DNA from: an uncultured Pseudomonadota bacterium
Lineage (GTDB): Bacteria; Myxococcota_A; UBA796; GCA-2862545
Reading direction: 5' to 3'
Length of the DNA stretch: 64,000 nt
NCBI GenBank assembly: GCA_913061235.1
Contig: CAJXTB010000012.1
Location: 1 to 64,000 of the forward strand
Of this stretch, positions 51,095 to 60,224 are shown in pieces. Position 1 is the first letter of the stretch. The number at the start of each line of letters is the position of its first letter. The translations under genes were made by a program, and so were the position numbers. The notes beneath the pieces were generated by a model. That model was not told where the DNA came from and did no database searches. It saw nothing but the letters and a program-made list of their open reading frames with translations.

Positions 51095-52159
51095 ATGCGT
51101 ACCTCTCTTGTCTTTATCGCTAGCGTTGTGGCCCTTGCAGGCTGTCGCCCCGAGTTCACCTCCGTTGAAGAGGCGTGCCAAGACAGCGCGCCCGGCAGCG
51201 CCAAGGCGTCCGACAACGCGATTGCAGCGGCTGTTCGTGGAAACTGCTACCGCCGCTTGGTCGGTCAAGCACCCGCCCCGGTGGACGATGAGTACTCCGC
51301 AGCGTCGCGCGCCCATGCCCGATACGTCGACCAGAACGGCTTTCTTCGCGAGGAATCAAGTGGTGAATCCGAGAGCCCGGAGAACCCTGGGTTCACTGGG
51401 GAGACCTCTCCTGAGCGCTTGCGGGCTCAGGGCTACGATGCGCTGGACCAAGACTCCGGCATCGTCTTTTATTGGACCTTAGAGCTTCCCTCTGTTGGCA
51501 CAGTGCCCAACGAGGTGGATGTGTGGATGGATCACTGGATTACGCGTCAGGTCGTGCTTCAACCTGGTGTGTTTGACTCCGGCTATGGGCGTTCGGGCGA
51601 AGCTTCCGTCTATGAGAACCTGTCAGAGTTTCCATCGGATGACCGGGTCGAGAAGCCTTTCGTCTACCCCAAGGACGGTCAGTCCAACGTGCCGTTCAGC
51701 ATCGTGAACAACTTCGCGACCGAGATCGTTCCAGAGGCGGCAGTCGTCGGCTACCCGATCACCATCACCGTGTCGTCGTCTGCCTTGGGCAGCGATGCGT
51801 TCGACGAAAACCCTTATGGGTTGGTGCTTCTCGAACAGCAGATTCTGGACCCGGACAACAACCTGGTGCCGGCGTACGAGATTCAGCCCGGCACGACCGT
51901 TTTGCCGTTCCCGTACTCCATCGCGTTGGTTCCGCGTGAGCCGCTTGCCCCGAACACCGAGTACCGCGTGTTTGCCCGTGTGAGCTGGGCCGACGGCATC
52001 AAGAATGTCGAGGCCACCTTCACAACAGGTTCGGACGGTGTGGATGTCACGGCAGACGGCGAGCTGGACGAAGAAGCGGCGCGCGTTGCCGCCTACCAGT
52101 CGGGTCTGACGATTCGTCGCAGCGTGCTCAGCCCCCGGTCCCCGGTTCTTCCCCAGTAG
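51095..52159 (+). CDS. lipoprotein with CAP-like and Ig-like domains
   Basis: 354 residues. Lipobox ALAGC follows MRTSLVFIASVV. Residues about 60-185 resemble a CAP/SCP domain (ASRAHARYVDQNGFLREES, PGFTGETSPERLRAQGYDAL, MDHWITRQVVLQPGVFDSGY). The usual catalytic-like His pair is only partly conserved. Residues about 200-325 look like an Ig-like Big_5 module (FVYPKDGQSNVPFSI, REPLAPNTEYRVFARVSW). CAP proteins occur in cell-surface and secreted settings with diverse roles. Its last 32 bases overlap the convergent gene on the other strand. Confidence 0.8.
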   Translation: MRTSLVFIASVVALAGCRPEFTSVEEACQDSAPGSAKASDNAIAAAVRGNCYRRLVGQAPAPVDDEYSAASRAHARYVDQNGFLREESSGESESPENPGFTGETSPERLRAQGYDALDQDSGIVFYWTLELPSVGTVPNEVDVWMDHWITRQVVLQPGVFDSGYGRSGEASVYENLSEFPSDDRVEKPFVYPKDGQSNVPFSIVNNFATEIVPEAAVVGYPITITVSSSALGSDAFDENPYGLVLLEQQILDPDNNLVPAYEIQPGTTVLPFPYSIALVPREPLAPNTEYRVFARVSWADGIKNVEATFTTGSDGVDVTADGELDEEAARVAAYQSGLTIRRSVLSPRSPVLPQ

Positions 52160-52535
52160 TGCTGTCCGAGTCGGGTTCTTCTGGCTCGTCAAGTGCGGGT
52201 GCTGCCGCCTCCAGAGCTTGTTTTAGCGAACGTAGTTCCTGGCGTGAGGAGCCTCGTGTGCGCTCCAGTGCTGCGCGGAACAGGCCGAAGCGCACCTCAA
52301 TGAGGACAACGTCGTTGTTTGGGATGTGTTCGCGCAGCCCCGGCTCGAGGATGTCGTTGAACTCGGTGTACGCCCGACGCCAGGATGTGCGGGCGTCTTC
52401 GTCTTGTGAGGCGACGTCAAGGCGTGCGGCTTCATCGAGACTGGCCAACACGCTAGCCATGGCCCGGTCGTAGTCCGGCGGATCCGGCGGCGTTTGTGGT
52501 TGGCAGGCGAGCAGCCACAAGATCGCGAGTGTCAC
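52128..52535 (-). CDS. small lipoprotein, helical
   Basis: 135 residues from GTG 52535, chosen because AGGAGG lies 4-5 bases upstream and the signal MTLAILWLLAC with lipobox follows. The mature part is Pro-rich and then helical (ARLDVASQDEDARTSWRRAY, FRAALERTRGSSRQELRSLK), with an acidic C-terminus. Family unknown; small helical lipoproteins like this are often adaptors. It is divergent from the caspase operon, and the two may share the operator-like dyad at 52609-52629. Confidence 0.7.
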   Translation of the reverse strand: MTLAILWLLACQPQTPPDPPDYDRAMASVLASLDEAARLDVASQDEDARTSWRRAYTEFNDILEPGLREHIPNNDVVLIEVRFGLFRAALERTRGSSRQELRSLKQALEAAAPALDEPEEPDSDSTTGEEPGTGG

Positions 52536-52608
52536 AGAGCCTCCTGTGGCCTGGGTACCACGCTCATGGCGGGGAATCTGCGCACCCAGTGAAAGATCCA
52601 AAATACTG

Positions 52609-52629
52609 GTACGTTCACTATGAGCGTAC
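52609..52629. promoter_or_regulatory. 21-base operator-like dyad in front of the caspase operon
   Basis: GTACGTTCA (52609-52617), spacer CTA, and TGAGCGTAC (52621-52629) form a dyad with one mismatch per 9-base arm. It lies 74 bases upstream of the divergent lipoprotein start and 98 bases upstream of the caspase-operon start. The odd-length spacing and symmetry look like a dimeric repressor site. No T-run follows, so a terminator is unlikely. Confidence 0.45.
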
Positions 52630-52726
52630 AATCTGTACCTGAATTTTGAATGCTTGGCGTTGCGCCGCGTAAGGGTTCGCTCAATGCGCAGGACCTTAGT
52701 AGGGTGCGCCGAAACTGGAGGAATAG

Positions 52727-53836
52727 ATGACACTGACTCGCGCCGTTCTCGCGGTTGCCCTTGTGGGCCTCGTTACACCCGCCGTTGCTGGCAAAGCCGA
52801 GCAACGCCTACTTGAACGGGTCATGGCCTATGCGAGCGCCCCTGAGCTGGTCCTGACACCACCGTCCAGCGTGCCGTCGCCGCCTATGGGCAGCTTCGTC
52901 GTTCCTTACGCAGCCCCTGGTGGTGGTGAGCCCGACCCGCGTCGTGCCGGAACCTACTCGGCCGCTCCTAGTAGCTGTAGTGAATCGCTGCGCTTCCAGA
53001 CTGTTCCTGCGACCGAGAGTCGCCAAGAGCTCTGGGCCACGGAGACTGGAATTGGCGTCTCGATTGGCCTGCCCATGGTCGAGATTGGTGGCAGCTGGGG
53101 ACGCAAGTCTATGGCTGGCATCGAGTACCACATCACTGAAAAAGTGATTCTGGACGGCGGTCTAGGCGAGCTGGAAGAGTGCTGTCTTCGCACCCCAGAG
53201 CGCTGTACTGGCGAGTACATCAGCGAGTCGTGGAAGGGGACCGCCCGCATTCATCGCATGGTGTCCAGCAAGTCTGGCCTCAAGCCCATCATCAAGCAGC
53301 TTGAGCAAGTGGGAAGCGTCGACTTCACCAACTCCCGCGGTTTCTCCATGTCGAGCGAGTGGTCCGAGCCGCAGTACTTCGCGTACCGCACGGTTCCATT
53401 CCAGATTCCGCGCTGTGACAGCTACATGAACAGCCTCGAAGAGCGCGACGGCATGGTGTTGTTTAGTGGTGTGAGCGAGCGCACGGACTCCGAGCAAGAT
53501 GCTCGCCGGGATGCTCGTGATGACGCTCGCCGCCAGGTCGCGGAGTACCTTGGACAGACCTTCTCTATCCAAGGCGATGTCGCGCTGTCGAATGCAGAGT
53601 CGCTCATCAGCGGCGTCAAGGACTCGCTGACTTGTCTGGACCCGGTGATGGAGTCCGCGTCTGGACCTCGCTACCTCGCCCGCGTTCGCATGTACGCATC
53701 GTCCGACGACCTGCAAGCGGGCCGGACTGGTGTGCGTTCGACACTCGGAGACGGTCCTGTACCGGTTGAAGGAAGTGGAATGGACCGCATCGATCCCGCT
53801 CCTGAAATGCGTCGCGCACCGACTCCGCGTCGCTAG
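52727..53836 (+). CDS. exported LPP20-like protein of the caspase operon
   Basis: 369 residues. Signal peptide MTLTRAVLAVALVGLVTPAVA. A Pro/Gly-rich segment follows, then a Cys-containing middle (LEECCLRTPERCTGEY). Residues about 250-330 follow the LPP20/FlgT pattern: FSGVSERTDSEQDARRDARD, DDARRQVAEYLGQTF, ending RYLARVRMYAS. In that fold repeated Ala-rich helices pack on a sheet. GGAGG precedes the ATG region. Its stop TAG shares one base with the next start (TAGTG). Function in the operon is unknown; a binding or adaptor role for the caspase is inferred. Confidence 0.78.
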   Translation: MTLTRAVLAVALVGLVTPAVAGKAEQRLLERVMAYASAPELVLTPPSSVPSPPMGSFVVPYAAPGGGEPDPRRAGTYSAAPSSCSESLRFQTVPATESRQELWATETGIGVSIGLPMVEIGGSWGRKSMAGIEYHITEKVILDGGLGELEECCLRTPERCTGEYISESWKGTARIHRMVSSKSGLKPIIKQLEQVGSVDFTNSRGFSMSSEWSEPQYFAYRTVPFQIPRCDSYMNSLEERDGMVLFSGVSERTDSEQDARRDARDDARRQVAEYLGQTFSIQGDVALSNAESLISGVKDSLTCLDPVMESASGPRYLARVRMYASSDDLQAGRTGVRSTLGDGPVPVEGSGMDRIDPAPEMRRAPTPRR

Positions 53837-55056
53837 TGCGCCGGATACTTCCAATTGCTCTTGTGGCGTGCTGGGCGGGCGTTTCGTTCGCTGACCCGCC
53901 ACCACCGGGTGCTCCGGAGTGCCAGACCCTCCCGCCAGACGCTGAGTTTCGCCACTACACGGGCTACGGCGTTGCCGGGTCTGAGGTCGTTGCACTTCAG
54001 AGTGCTCGCGCGGACGCGTATGAGCAAGCGCGCACAGCGGTGTGTGCTGGGCGTCTGGGTAAGCGACGCTGTGAAGCGACGGTTGCTCATTTGGCCCAGC
54101 TTGATGAGCAGGCCCAGTACATTCGTAAGGGCTACCCGCGGCGTCAGCGCTGGCGGTCGTGCTTTACGCTTCAGATCGAGCGTCAATACGTCGATCTTGG
54201 CCACCTTCAGGAGACCTTTCGCGGTGACCTCGGTCGCATGGCCGCGCAGGTCTCGGCCCGCTTTGGTCGCGAAGCCCTTCGTGTCGAACCACCGGTTTGG
54301 GCGGAGAGCCAGTGCAGTGTGGGTGGAGTGGGTGAGGTGCTTGTGGGCGAGGTCGCTGGTGCCTTCGCGAACCAACGCGTTCGCATTGACGACAGCAACT
54401 TCGAAGGCCCGTCCATGCGCATGCAGTTGGCTCGAACGGGCGATGGCCTGAACTTGGTGCCTACCTACGTTGACGGCTTAGGCGTGACGACCCGTATGGC
54501 TCCGGTCAGCTTTCTACCCGAACTGTACGGTCTAGAAGACGCCGAAGAGCCCTCCTGTCGCTGGGACAATGAGCTCGGCTTGACCGAGGGGCATCGCACT
54601 GGGGCCGATGGTCGCACGGTTCGTATGGTCATCACTGGAAACAGTGGTGAGTACTGCGAAGGCGACCGAATGGAGCCTATGGTTCTTGTCGACCGTCCCT
54701 CTCGCGTACGCGTGTACAGCGTGGAGCGCGACGGCCGGGCGTTGGTCATCTGGCCCTATTCGCCCGATCAGGACGACCTCGTAGAGCGGAGCTTGTCCTT
54801 GGGAGAAGCGCAGGTCCAGCGTCCAAAGCTCGGTGAAGAGCGGTTGGTCGCGGTTGCGATTCCTGCAGAAGAGGACTTTGGCGACGTCTCCGGTTGGAGA
54901 GGTTGCTACTGGCCAACGACCTTTGGTGAGACGGCTATGCCGCCTGACGCGGCCGTGGGCTCGGTTGGATTTTTGGTCGCACCAGAGGGAACGGAAGGAT
55001 GTCCAATGGACGTCGCGCTCGTACCCTTTCCGGTGTTGCCGACGTGTGGCGACTAG
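53836..55056 (+). CDS. exported LPP20/DUF4384-like protein of the caspase operon
   Basis: 406 residues from GTG 53836. The signal peptide ends AGVSFA. The first third repeats the LPP20-type theme of its neighbour (GVAGSEVVALQSARADAYEQ, then RRQRWRSCFTLQIERQYVD). The last third resembles DUF4384 (DRPSRVRVYSVERDGRALVI, then WPYSPDQDDLVERSLSLGEAQ). DUF4384 is often found fused to bacterial caspases; here it is a separate protein encoded just before a caspase. Paired Cys suggest disulfides. It is probably a partner or ligand-binding subunit of the caspase. Confidence 0.75.
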   Translation: MRRILPIALVACWAGVSFADPPPPGAPECQTLPPDAEFRHYTGYGVAGSEVVALQSARADAYEQARTAVCAGRLGKRRCEATVAHLAQLDEQAQYIRKGYPRRQRWRSCFTLQIERQYVDLGHLQETFRGDLGRMAAQVSARFGREALRVEPPVWAESQCSVGGVGEVLVGEVAGAFANQRVRIDDSNFEGPSMRMQLARTGDGLNLVPTYVDGLGVTTRMAPVSFLPELYGLEDAEEPSCRWDNELGLTEGHRTGADGRTVRMVITGNSGEYCEGDRMEPMVLVDRPSRVRVYSVERDGRALVIWPYSPDQDDLVERSLSLGEAQVQRPKLGEERLVAVAIPAEEDFGDVSGWRGCYWPTTFGETAMPPDAAVGSVGFLVAPEGTEGCPMDVALVPFPVLPTCGD

Positions 55057-55100
55057 CGCTGCGGCCTAGACATCTAGGCAATTTTTTTTGGAGATGTGAC

Positions 55101-57908
55101 ATGCGCAAAATGGCTGTAGCGCTTGGATTATGGTTGGCGACGTCGGCGGTGGCAATGGCCGATCCCATGTCGTGGCCTGACTTGTCACAGGTCCCGGAAG
55201 GGATGTCCGGTGGCGGCAAAGACGCGGCCATCATCGTGGGCGTTGAGAACTATACGTACCTACCGGATGTGCCCGGAGCCGCACAGAATGCGCTGGACTG
55301 GTACCGGTTCTTGAGTGCCCGTGGTGTGCCCAGTCACAAGATTCGCCTGCTCGTCGACCCCATCCGGGACAGCGACGGCCGTATGGCTACGGACGACCCC
55401 CAAGGAACCAATGACGGTATCTTGGCCGCCGTTCATCAAGCCGCCGCAGATGTTGAAGAGGGCGGCACGCTGTGGTTCATCTTCATTGGACATGGTGCTC
55501 CCGGCCTTGGCGGCGACGACGGCATGCTTGTTGGCGTTGACGCCAGCGGTACCGCGCGCGGTATCTACAGCCGAAGTGTGTCTCGGGACAAGGTTCTGGC
55601 AACGCTCGCTGAAGGCTCGCAGGCCGAGACCGTCGCGATTCTCGACACCTGCTTTTCCGGTCGCTCACCCAGTGGAGACGCCCTGGTCGCGGACCTTCAG
55701 CCGGTGATTCCCATCGGCCTGTCCGTCTCGACTGCCGCAACGGTTCTTACGGCAACATCGTCCAACCAGTTTGCTGGCCCGCTCCCTATGGGTGGGCGGC
55801 CAGCGTTTAGCTACCTGACGTTGGGCGCGCTGCACGGCTGGGGCGACTTGAATCGCGACGGCCAGGTGACGGCGTCGGAAGCGGTGACCTACTCACGCAA
55901 CTCGCTGCTGTCGCTCATCACTGACCGCGTGCAAGAACCGCAGCTCGAAGGCGGCAATGCCAACTTGGTGCTGAGCGAAGCCACAGGTGTTGGCCCAGAC
56001 ATTGATGAGATGCGTCTGGCCCTCATCAACAATCCCGGCGGAACGGTGGTCAACGACCCCGGAAACCCTCTTGGTAGCTTTGTCATTGACGTCGACGTCA
56101 GCAGCATGCTCGCTGAACAGCAGTGTGAGCGCTCGGCGACCGACCAAGCCTCGGCCATGCAGCGCGACACGTTGGCCACACGACAAGAAGAAGACTCAGA
56201 GCAGATCTTGGAGCAATGGGAGACCCTGTCGGAGCAAGCCACCGCATGCTCCCAGCTCGACGATGCGCCCACCCGTCGCCGCTGTCATGAGCAGGTGACC
56301 GCCTTTGGAGACGCCCTCGAAGGCCGGCAAGTCGAGGTCCCCGCACGTGTTGTCGCTGTGGACACCACCTGTGGCCAACGACAGTCGGCGGTTGAAGGAC
56401 TCTCGGCACCGTCCCAGGCAGCTGTGGATGTCTTGATGCAGGTCGAAGGTGTGCTATCTCGCTACAATGCTGAAGATCGGCTGGGTGGCGCGACGTCAAC
56501 ACCCACCCCGGGCACGGGTGGTGGAAGCCTTCCGCTGGGACGTGCCGGGCAAGTCCAAGAGTCACTGCGTGCAGGCTTCAGCGGTGACCCGCGCGTCATC
56601 CCGGTTCGAGTCGCAGGTACCGCTGAGCAGACCATCCGTACAACAGCATTGGACCTGGGCCCCAACTGTGGGGGCTACGTGGCCTCGGACGCCCCTGCGC
56701 TTACCTTGGAATACCGTGCAGGCCGAAGCCCACTGCGTATCGCTGCCTGTTCAGCCGCCGACACCACCTTGTTGGTTCGCGGCCCGGGTGGGTCGTGGCA
56801 GTGTGATGACGACACCACCGGCGTGAACCCCGAAGTGCGGCTGAACACACCGCGTACGGGCACCTACGAGGTGTTCATTGGCAACGTCTCCCCCGAGTCG
56901 ACCACCGCTGAACTCAAGCTGTCGGAGCTGACCAGTCGCGCTCTGTGTGAGGCCACTGTCGCTCCAACACCAACCCCGGCGCCAACCACTGCGCGACCGA
57001 ATCGCCTCCAACACACCCAATCTCCGCGCTACGGTACTGCGACACTCCGAGCTGGCTTTAGCGGTGACCCACGCTGGGTTGCAGCCCAAGCCGGTGGGTC
57101 GGGCTCGTCCGCCGTTCAGGTGTCGACACTTGGCTTAGGTGGCGGCTGTCGCGGTGTTGTAGACGCAACCCGTCCTGACTACCTCATCGACTATGACCCC
57201 GGTCAATACGCACTGCGCACTGGCTTCTGCTCCGACGGCGATACCAGCTTGGTGATTCGCTCTCCGTCGGGTCGCTGGTCTTGTGACGACGACGGCGGAA
57301 GCGGAAACAATCCAGAAGTCGCGTTTACCCAGCCCGAGAGCGGCTTGTACGGCGTGTGGATTGGCACCGTCGACGGTCCGCTTCACAACGGCCATCTGTG
57401 GATGTCCGAGCGTGCCAACGGCGACCCTTGCCGAAGCGCTCCGAACGCACCGACTCCTGTCTCTGAGCCTGCAGTGTCCGTGGGTGGGCGTCCCAACTAC
57501 TCGGGTACCCCACGCTATGGCTCTATGAACCTTCGTTCTGGATTCACCAACGACCCGGCTACTGTCGATGTTGTTGCCGGTGGGCAGTCCAGCGTGCGTC
57601 GCATGAACCTCGACCCGGCGTGTAGCGGATTCATCGCTCCTGCCCAGCCCGACTACCGAGTGAACTTCGAGGCCGGTCGCTACACCTTCCGCATTGCTGC
57701 GTGTTCAAGCGCCGATACCACCCTTGTAGTCAGTGACGGCCGAGGAAACTGGCGCTGTGCAGACGACTCCGAGGGGCGCAACCCCATCGTCCAGTGGAAT
57801 GACGCCCCATCCGGTGCCTACGACGTCTGGGTTGGCCGCATCTCTCCGGGAGAAGCGGACGCTACCTTGGTCATGAGTGAAGCCGAAGGTCCGTACTGTC
57901 GCGACTGA
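55101..57908 (+). CDS. exported caspase-family peptidase with three beta-sandwich repeats
   Basis: 935 residues from ATG 55101 (GGAG 7 bases upstream; longer frames lack a site). Signal peptide of 20 residues (SAVAMA). The C14 caspase domain (about 41-325) has the catalytic His131 in FIFIGHGAPG and Cys184 in AILDTCFSG, both intact. An EF-hand-like loop, DLNRDGQVTASEAVTY, lies inside it. A Cys-containing helical region follows (about 335-460). Three homologous repeats of about 130 residues begin near residues 477, 642 and 803, each with a GFxxDP start and a D(T)xLxV...W.C.DD core ending in VWIG or similar. They resemble prepeptidase C-terminal-type modules. It is the last gene of a three-gene exported operon. 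Confidence 0.88.
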   Translation: MRKMAVALGLWLATSAVAMADPMSWPDLSQVPEGMSGGGKDAAIIVGVENYTYLPDVPGAAQNALDWYRFLSARGVPSHKIRLLVDPIRDSDGRMATDDPQGTNDGILAAVHQAAADVEEGGTLWFIFIGHGAPGLGGDDGMLVGVDASGTARGIYSRSVSRDKVLATLAEGSQAETVAILDTCFSGRSPSGDALVADLQPVIPIGLSVSTAATVLTATSSNQFAGPLPMGGRPAFSYLTLGALHGWGDLNRDGQVTASEAVTYSRNSLLSLITDRVQEPQLEGGNANLVLSEATGVGPDIDEMRLALINNPGGTVVNDPGNPLGSFVIDVDVSSMLAEQQCERSATDQASAMQRDTLATRQEEDSEQILEQWETLSEQATACSQLDDAPTRRRCHEQVTAFGDALEGRQVEVPARVVAVDTTCGQRQSAVEGLSAPSQAAVDVLMQVEGVLSRYNAEDRLGGATSTPTPGTGGGSLPLGRAGQVQESLRAGFSGDPRVIPVRVAGTAEQTIRTTALDLGPNCGGYVASDAPALTLEYRAGRSPLRIAACSAADTTLLVRGPGGSWQCDDDTTGVNPEVRLNTPRTGTYEVFIGNVSPESTTAELKLSELTSRALCEATVAPTPTPAPTTARPNRLQHTQSPRYGTATLRAGFSGDPRWVAAQAGGSGSSAVQVSTLGLGGGCRGVVDATRPDYLIDYDPGQYALRTGFCSDGDTSLVIRSPSGRWSCDDDGGSGNNPEVAFTQPESGLYGVWIGTVDGPLHNGHLWMSERANGDPCRSAPNAPTPVSEPAVSVGGRPNYSGTPRYGSMNLRSGFTNDPATVDVVAGGQSSVRRMNLDPACSGFIAPAQPDYRVNFEAGRYTFRIAACSSADTTLVVSDGRGNWRCADDSEGRNPIVQWNDAPSGAYDVWVGRISPGEADATLVMSEAEGPYCRD

Positions 57909-57915
57909 CAGGCCC

Positions 57916-59163
57916 TTAGGCTTGTAGCCACGGGTAGCTGCTGCCATTGCGAGACCACACATGGCGGCCACGAATCCACGTGTCACGTGGCCGTGGTGCG
58001 TCGTGGTCGAACAGTAGCCATGCGAGGGCACCGTCGGCGTCATCCACCCAGTCTGGAAGCTCGTGCACGACCATGTCGGCTCGGAATCCAGCCGTGAGCT
58101 GTCCGCTGTCGGATTGACCCAGAGCTTCGGCACCCCCGCGGGTTGCCCACCAGAACAGCTGCTCGGGCCGCACGGGATGACCGGTGGCGAGGGCGTTGTC
58201 GTAGGCAGCAGAGGCCTGGCGGGGAATGCGGTAGCTCCGTCCGCCCGCAATGTCGGAGCCGAGAGCAATCGGGATGTGGCGCTTGAGCAGCTTGCCGATT
58301 GGCATGTGACCGGACCCCAAGAAGGCGTTCGAGTCTGGACAGTGGGCAACGACGGCCTTGGCTGCGGCCATGCGGTCCATTTCGCTGTCTGTGAGATGGA
58401 TGCAGTGGGCGTAGACGGACTTGCTGTGGACCATACCTGCGTCTTCGTAGATCTGCAGGTAGTCGTCGGTACCGAAGCGCTCACGAGCGATCTGGCACTC
58501 TACGGTGTTCTCGGACAGATGGGTGGTGACCCACAGGTCGTGGTCCTTCGCGAACTGGCCGGCCGTGGTGAGCATCTCGCGGGTGCAGGACAGCGCAAAG
58601 CGTGGAACGACGGCCAGCTCAGTGAGCCCCCCGGGTGTGTGCCAGCGCTCGTGCAGGCGTGCGAGCTCTTCCATGGCAGGGCCTACCTGGACCATCAGGG
58701 CTTCGGGGCTGTGCTTGTCCATCAACACGGGCCCGCCAATGACGTGCACGCCAGCTTCAGTAGCTGCGGCGAACAGTGCGTCTGCCGAGGGGCCGTGAAC
58801 GCTTCCGTAGACCAAGGCTGTTGTCGTGCCGGCAGCAGCGAGGTTCTGTACGAAAATCTTGGCGATACGTTCGGCATGGTCGGACGCCGCGAAGCGGGAT
58901 TCTTCGGGGAAGGTGGTCTTGTCGAGCCACTCTAAGAGGGGGCCGCTGGCTGCACCGACAATGCGTGTCTGCGGAAAGTGGACGTGTGCGTCAACGAATC
59001 CGGGGGTGAGCAAGCCGTCCCGAACGTCTTCGTGGCACAGGCCGCCGTCCCATGGACCAATGCTCTCGATCCGCTCTCCGTCGATAACGACGAGCGCATC
59101 GGATAGGTACTCGACCTCATTGGGTCCGAGTGGATTCAGAACGCGGGCACGAATTCGAGTCAC
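57916..59163 (-). CDS. guaD: guanine deaminase
   Basis: 415 residues, amidohydrolase fold. Guanine deaminase turns guanine into xanthine. Zinc ligands and signatures: GFVDAHVHFPQTRIVG, PRFALSCTREML, VTTHLSENTVE, VYAHCIHLTDSE and ALGSDIAGG. It is slightly shorter than the 430-450 usual length but complete. No transport signal is seen. Its stop lies 7 bases from the caspase stop, tail to tail. Together with hpt further right it hints at purine salvage, though the two genes are not linked in one operon. Confidence 0.92.
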   Translation of the reverse strand: MTRIRARVLNPLGPNEVEYLSDALVVIDGERIESIGPWDGGLCHEDVRDGLLTPGFVDAHVHFPQTRIVGAASGPLLEWLDKTTFPEESRFAASDHAERIAKIFVQNLAAAGTTTALVYGSVHGPSADALFAAATEAGVHVIGGPVLMDKHSPEALMVQVGPAMEELARLHERWHTPGGLTELAVVPRFALSCTREMLTTAGQFAKDHDLWVTTHLSENTVECQIARERFGTDDYLQIYEDAGMVHSKSVYAHCIHLTDSEMDRMAAAKAVVAHCPDSNAFLGSGHMPIGKLLKRHIPIALGSDIAGGRSYRIPRQASAAYDNALATGHPVRPEQLFWWATRGGAEALGQSDSGQLTAGFRADMVVHELPDWVDDADGALAWLLFDHDAPRPRDTWIRGRHVWSRNGSSYPWLQA

Positions 59164-59266
59164 TGTGGCTCCTTGTCTGCAACCGTTTGACCGGCTGCGA
59201 CGTATTGCCTTGTCAGAAATCGGCTACCGTGTGACCGCCCGTGGCAGGGCAACTCCCAGGAAGATC

Positions 59267-59701
59267 ATGTCTAAGAGAATGTTGGTAGCCGTTGATTTGT
59301 CGGAACACTCCGCTGGCACACTTGCCTATGCGTACCACATCGCTGAGATGATGGACCTAATGATTGATGGCCTACATATTACGGAAGCACCGACATCTGG
59401 CCGTTCGCTCGGCCATCCGTCGGCGCGTGAGATCGTCAACGACTTGGCGCGTAGTCAGTCGGTCGCAGCGGAACGTGAGCTTCAACGGATGCTGTCCGGA
59501 ATTCCTGAGCCCCGCCGCGGCGATGCGCTCATTGCGCATGGTGCACCAGCCCCAGCCATTGTGAAGATGGCGGATCCAGAGCTGTACGAGATGTTGGTGG
59601 TCAGCACAGTGGGACGAACCGGCTTCTCCCAGCTGTTCAGTGGTTCGGTAGCGGAGAGTGTCGTTCGGCACGCGCGATTACCGGTACTGGTGGTGAGATG
59701 A
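59267..59701 (+). CDS. universal stress protein
   Basis: 144 residues from ATG 59267 (AGGAAG upstream), normal UspA size. The fold starts KRMLVAVDLSEHSAGTLAYA. The ATP-binding loop reads STVGRTGFSQLFSGSVAESV, with the first Gly of the G-x2-G-x9-G(S/T) pattern replaced by Ser. Nucleotide binding is likely but not certain. It overlaps the thioredoxin gene by 4 bases, suggesting a joint stress or redox response. Confidence 0.87.
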   Translation: MSKRMLVAVDLSEHSAGTLAYAYHIAEMMDLMIDGLHITEAPTSGRSLGHPSAREIVNDLARSQSVAAERELQRMLSGIPEPRRGDALIAHGAPAPAIVKMADPELYEMLVVSTVGRTGFSQLFSGSVAESVVRHARLPVLVVR

Positions 59702-60219
59702 CCGAAAAGAAAGGGAACTTCGTCTGGGGGCTCGTCAAGGACTGGGGAGTTGCCTTGTTCTTGGTGGCCGTCGTCATTGTTGCCTGGCAGGTCTTTGCGG
59801 GCTCGGGGCCCGGTGTGGGGGAGGCTGCGCCGGACTTCACGCTGTCGTCCACCACTGGCGAGACGGTGACACTGTCGGAGCTGCGTGGTGAGACCGTCGT
59901 CTTGAACTTCTGGGCTACCTGGTGCGGACCGTGCGTCAGCGAAATCCCCGATCTGGCGTCCTTTCAATACAACAACCCCGACGTCACCCTCATTGGTGTG
60001 AGCGTAGACGAGCAGATGGGACCCGCGGGCGTCCGAGCGACTGCCCAGCGCCTCGGGGCTGACTACATGATTCTGCTGGACCCGAACGGTGAAGCGGCCA
60101 CGCCCTACAGCATCAATACGCTACCCACGACGGTCATCATTGGCCCCGACGGCGTGGTGCGGCAGACCCGCGTGGGTACAGTCAGCGAGCGCCAACTTGA
60201 GCGTATGACCCAGCTGTAG
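59698..60219 (+). CDS. TlpA/ResA-type membrane-anchored thioredoxin
   Basis: 173 residues. One N-terminal membrane helix (about 17-35: GVALFLVAVVIVAWQVF) anchors a periplasmic thioredoxin fold (APDFTLSSTTGETVTLSELRG). The active site is FWATWCGPCVSE, and a cis-Pro lies in INTLPTTVIIGPDG. Such proteins reduce disulfides outside the cytoplasm, for example of apocytochrome c. A small cytochrome c gene lies elsewhere in the window. It is translated with the universal stress protein gene. Confidence 0.9.
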   Translation: MTEKKGNFVWGLVKDWGVALFLVAVVIVAWQVFAGSGPGVGEAAPDFTLSSTTGETVTLSELRGETVVLNFWATWCGPCVSEIPDLASFQYNNPDVTLIGVSVDEQMGPAGVRATAQRLGADYMILLDPNGEAATPYSINTLPTTVIIGPDGVVRQTRVGTVSERQLERMTQL

Positions 60220-60224
60220 ATGCC

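Noticed and set aside
58063-58935. 290-codon plus-strand frame opposite guaD
   Set aside because: guaD zinc-site motifs on the other strand are unambiguous; the shadow has no start signal.
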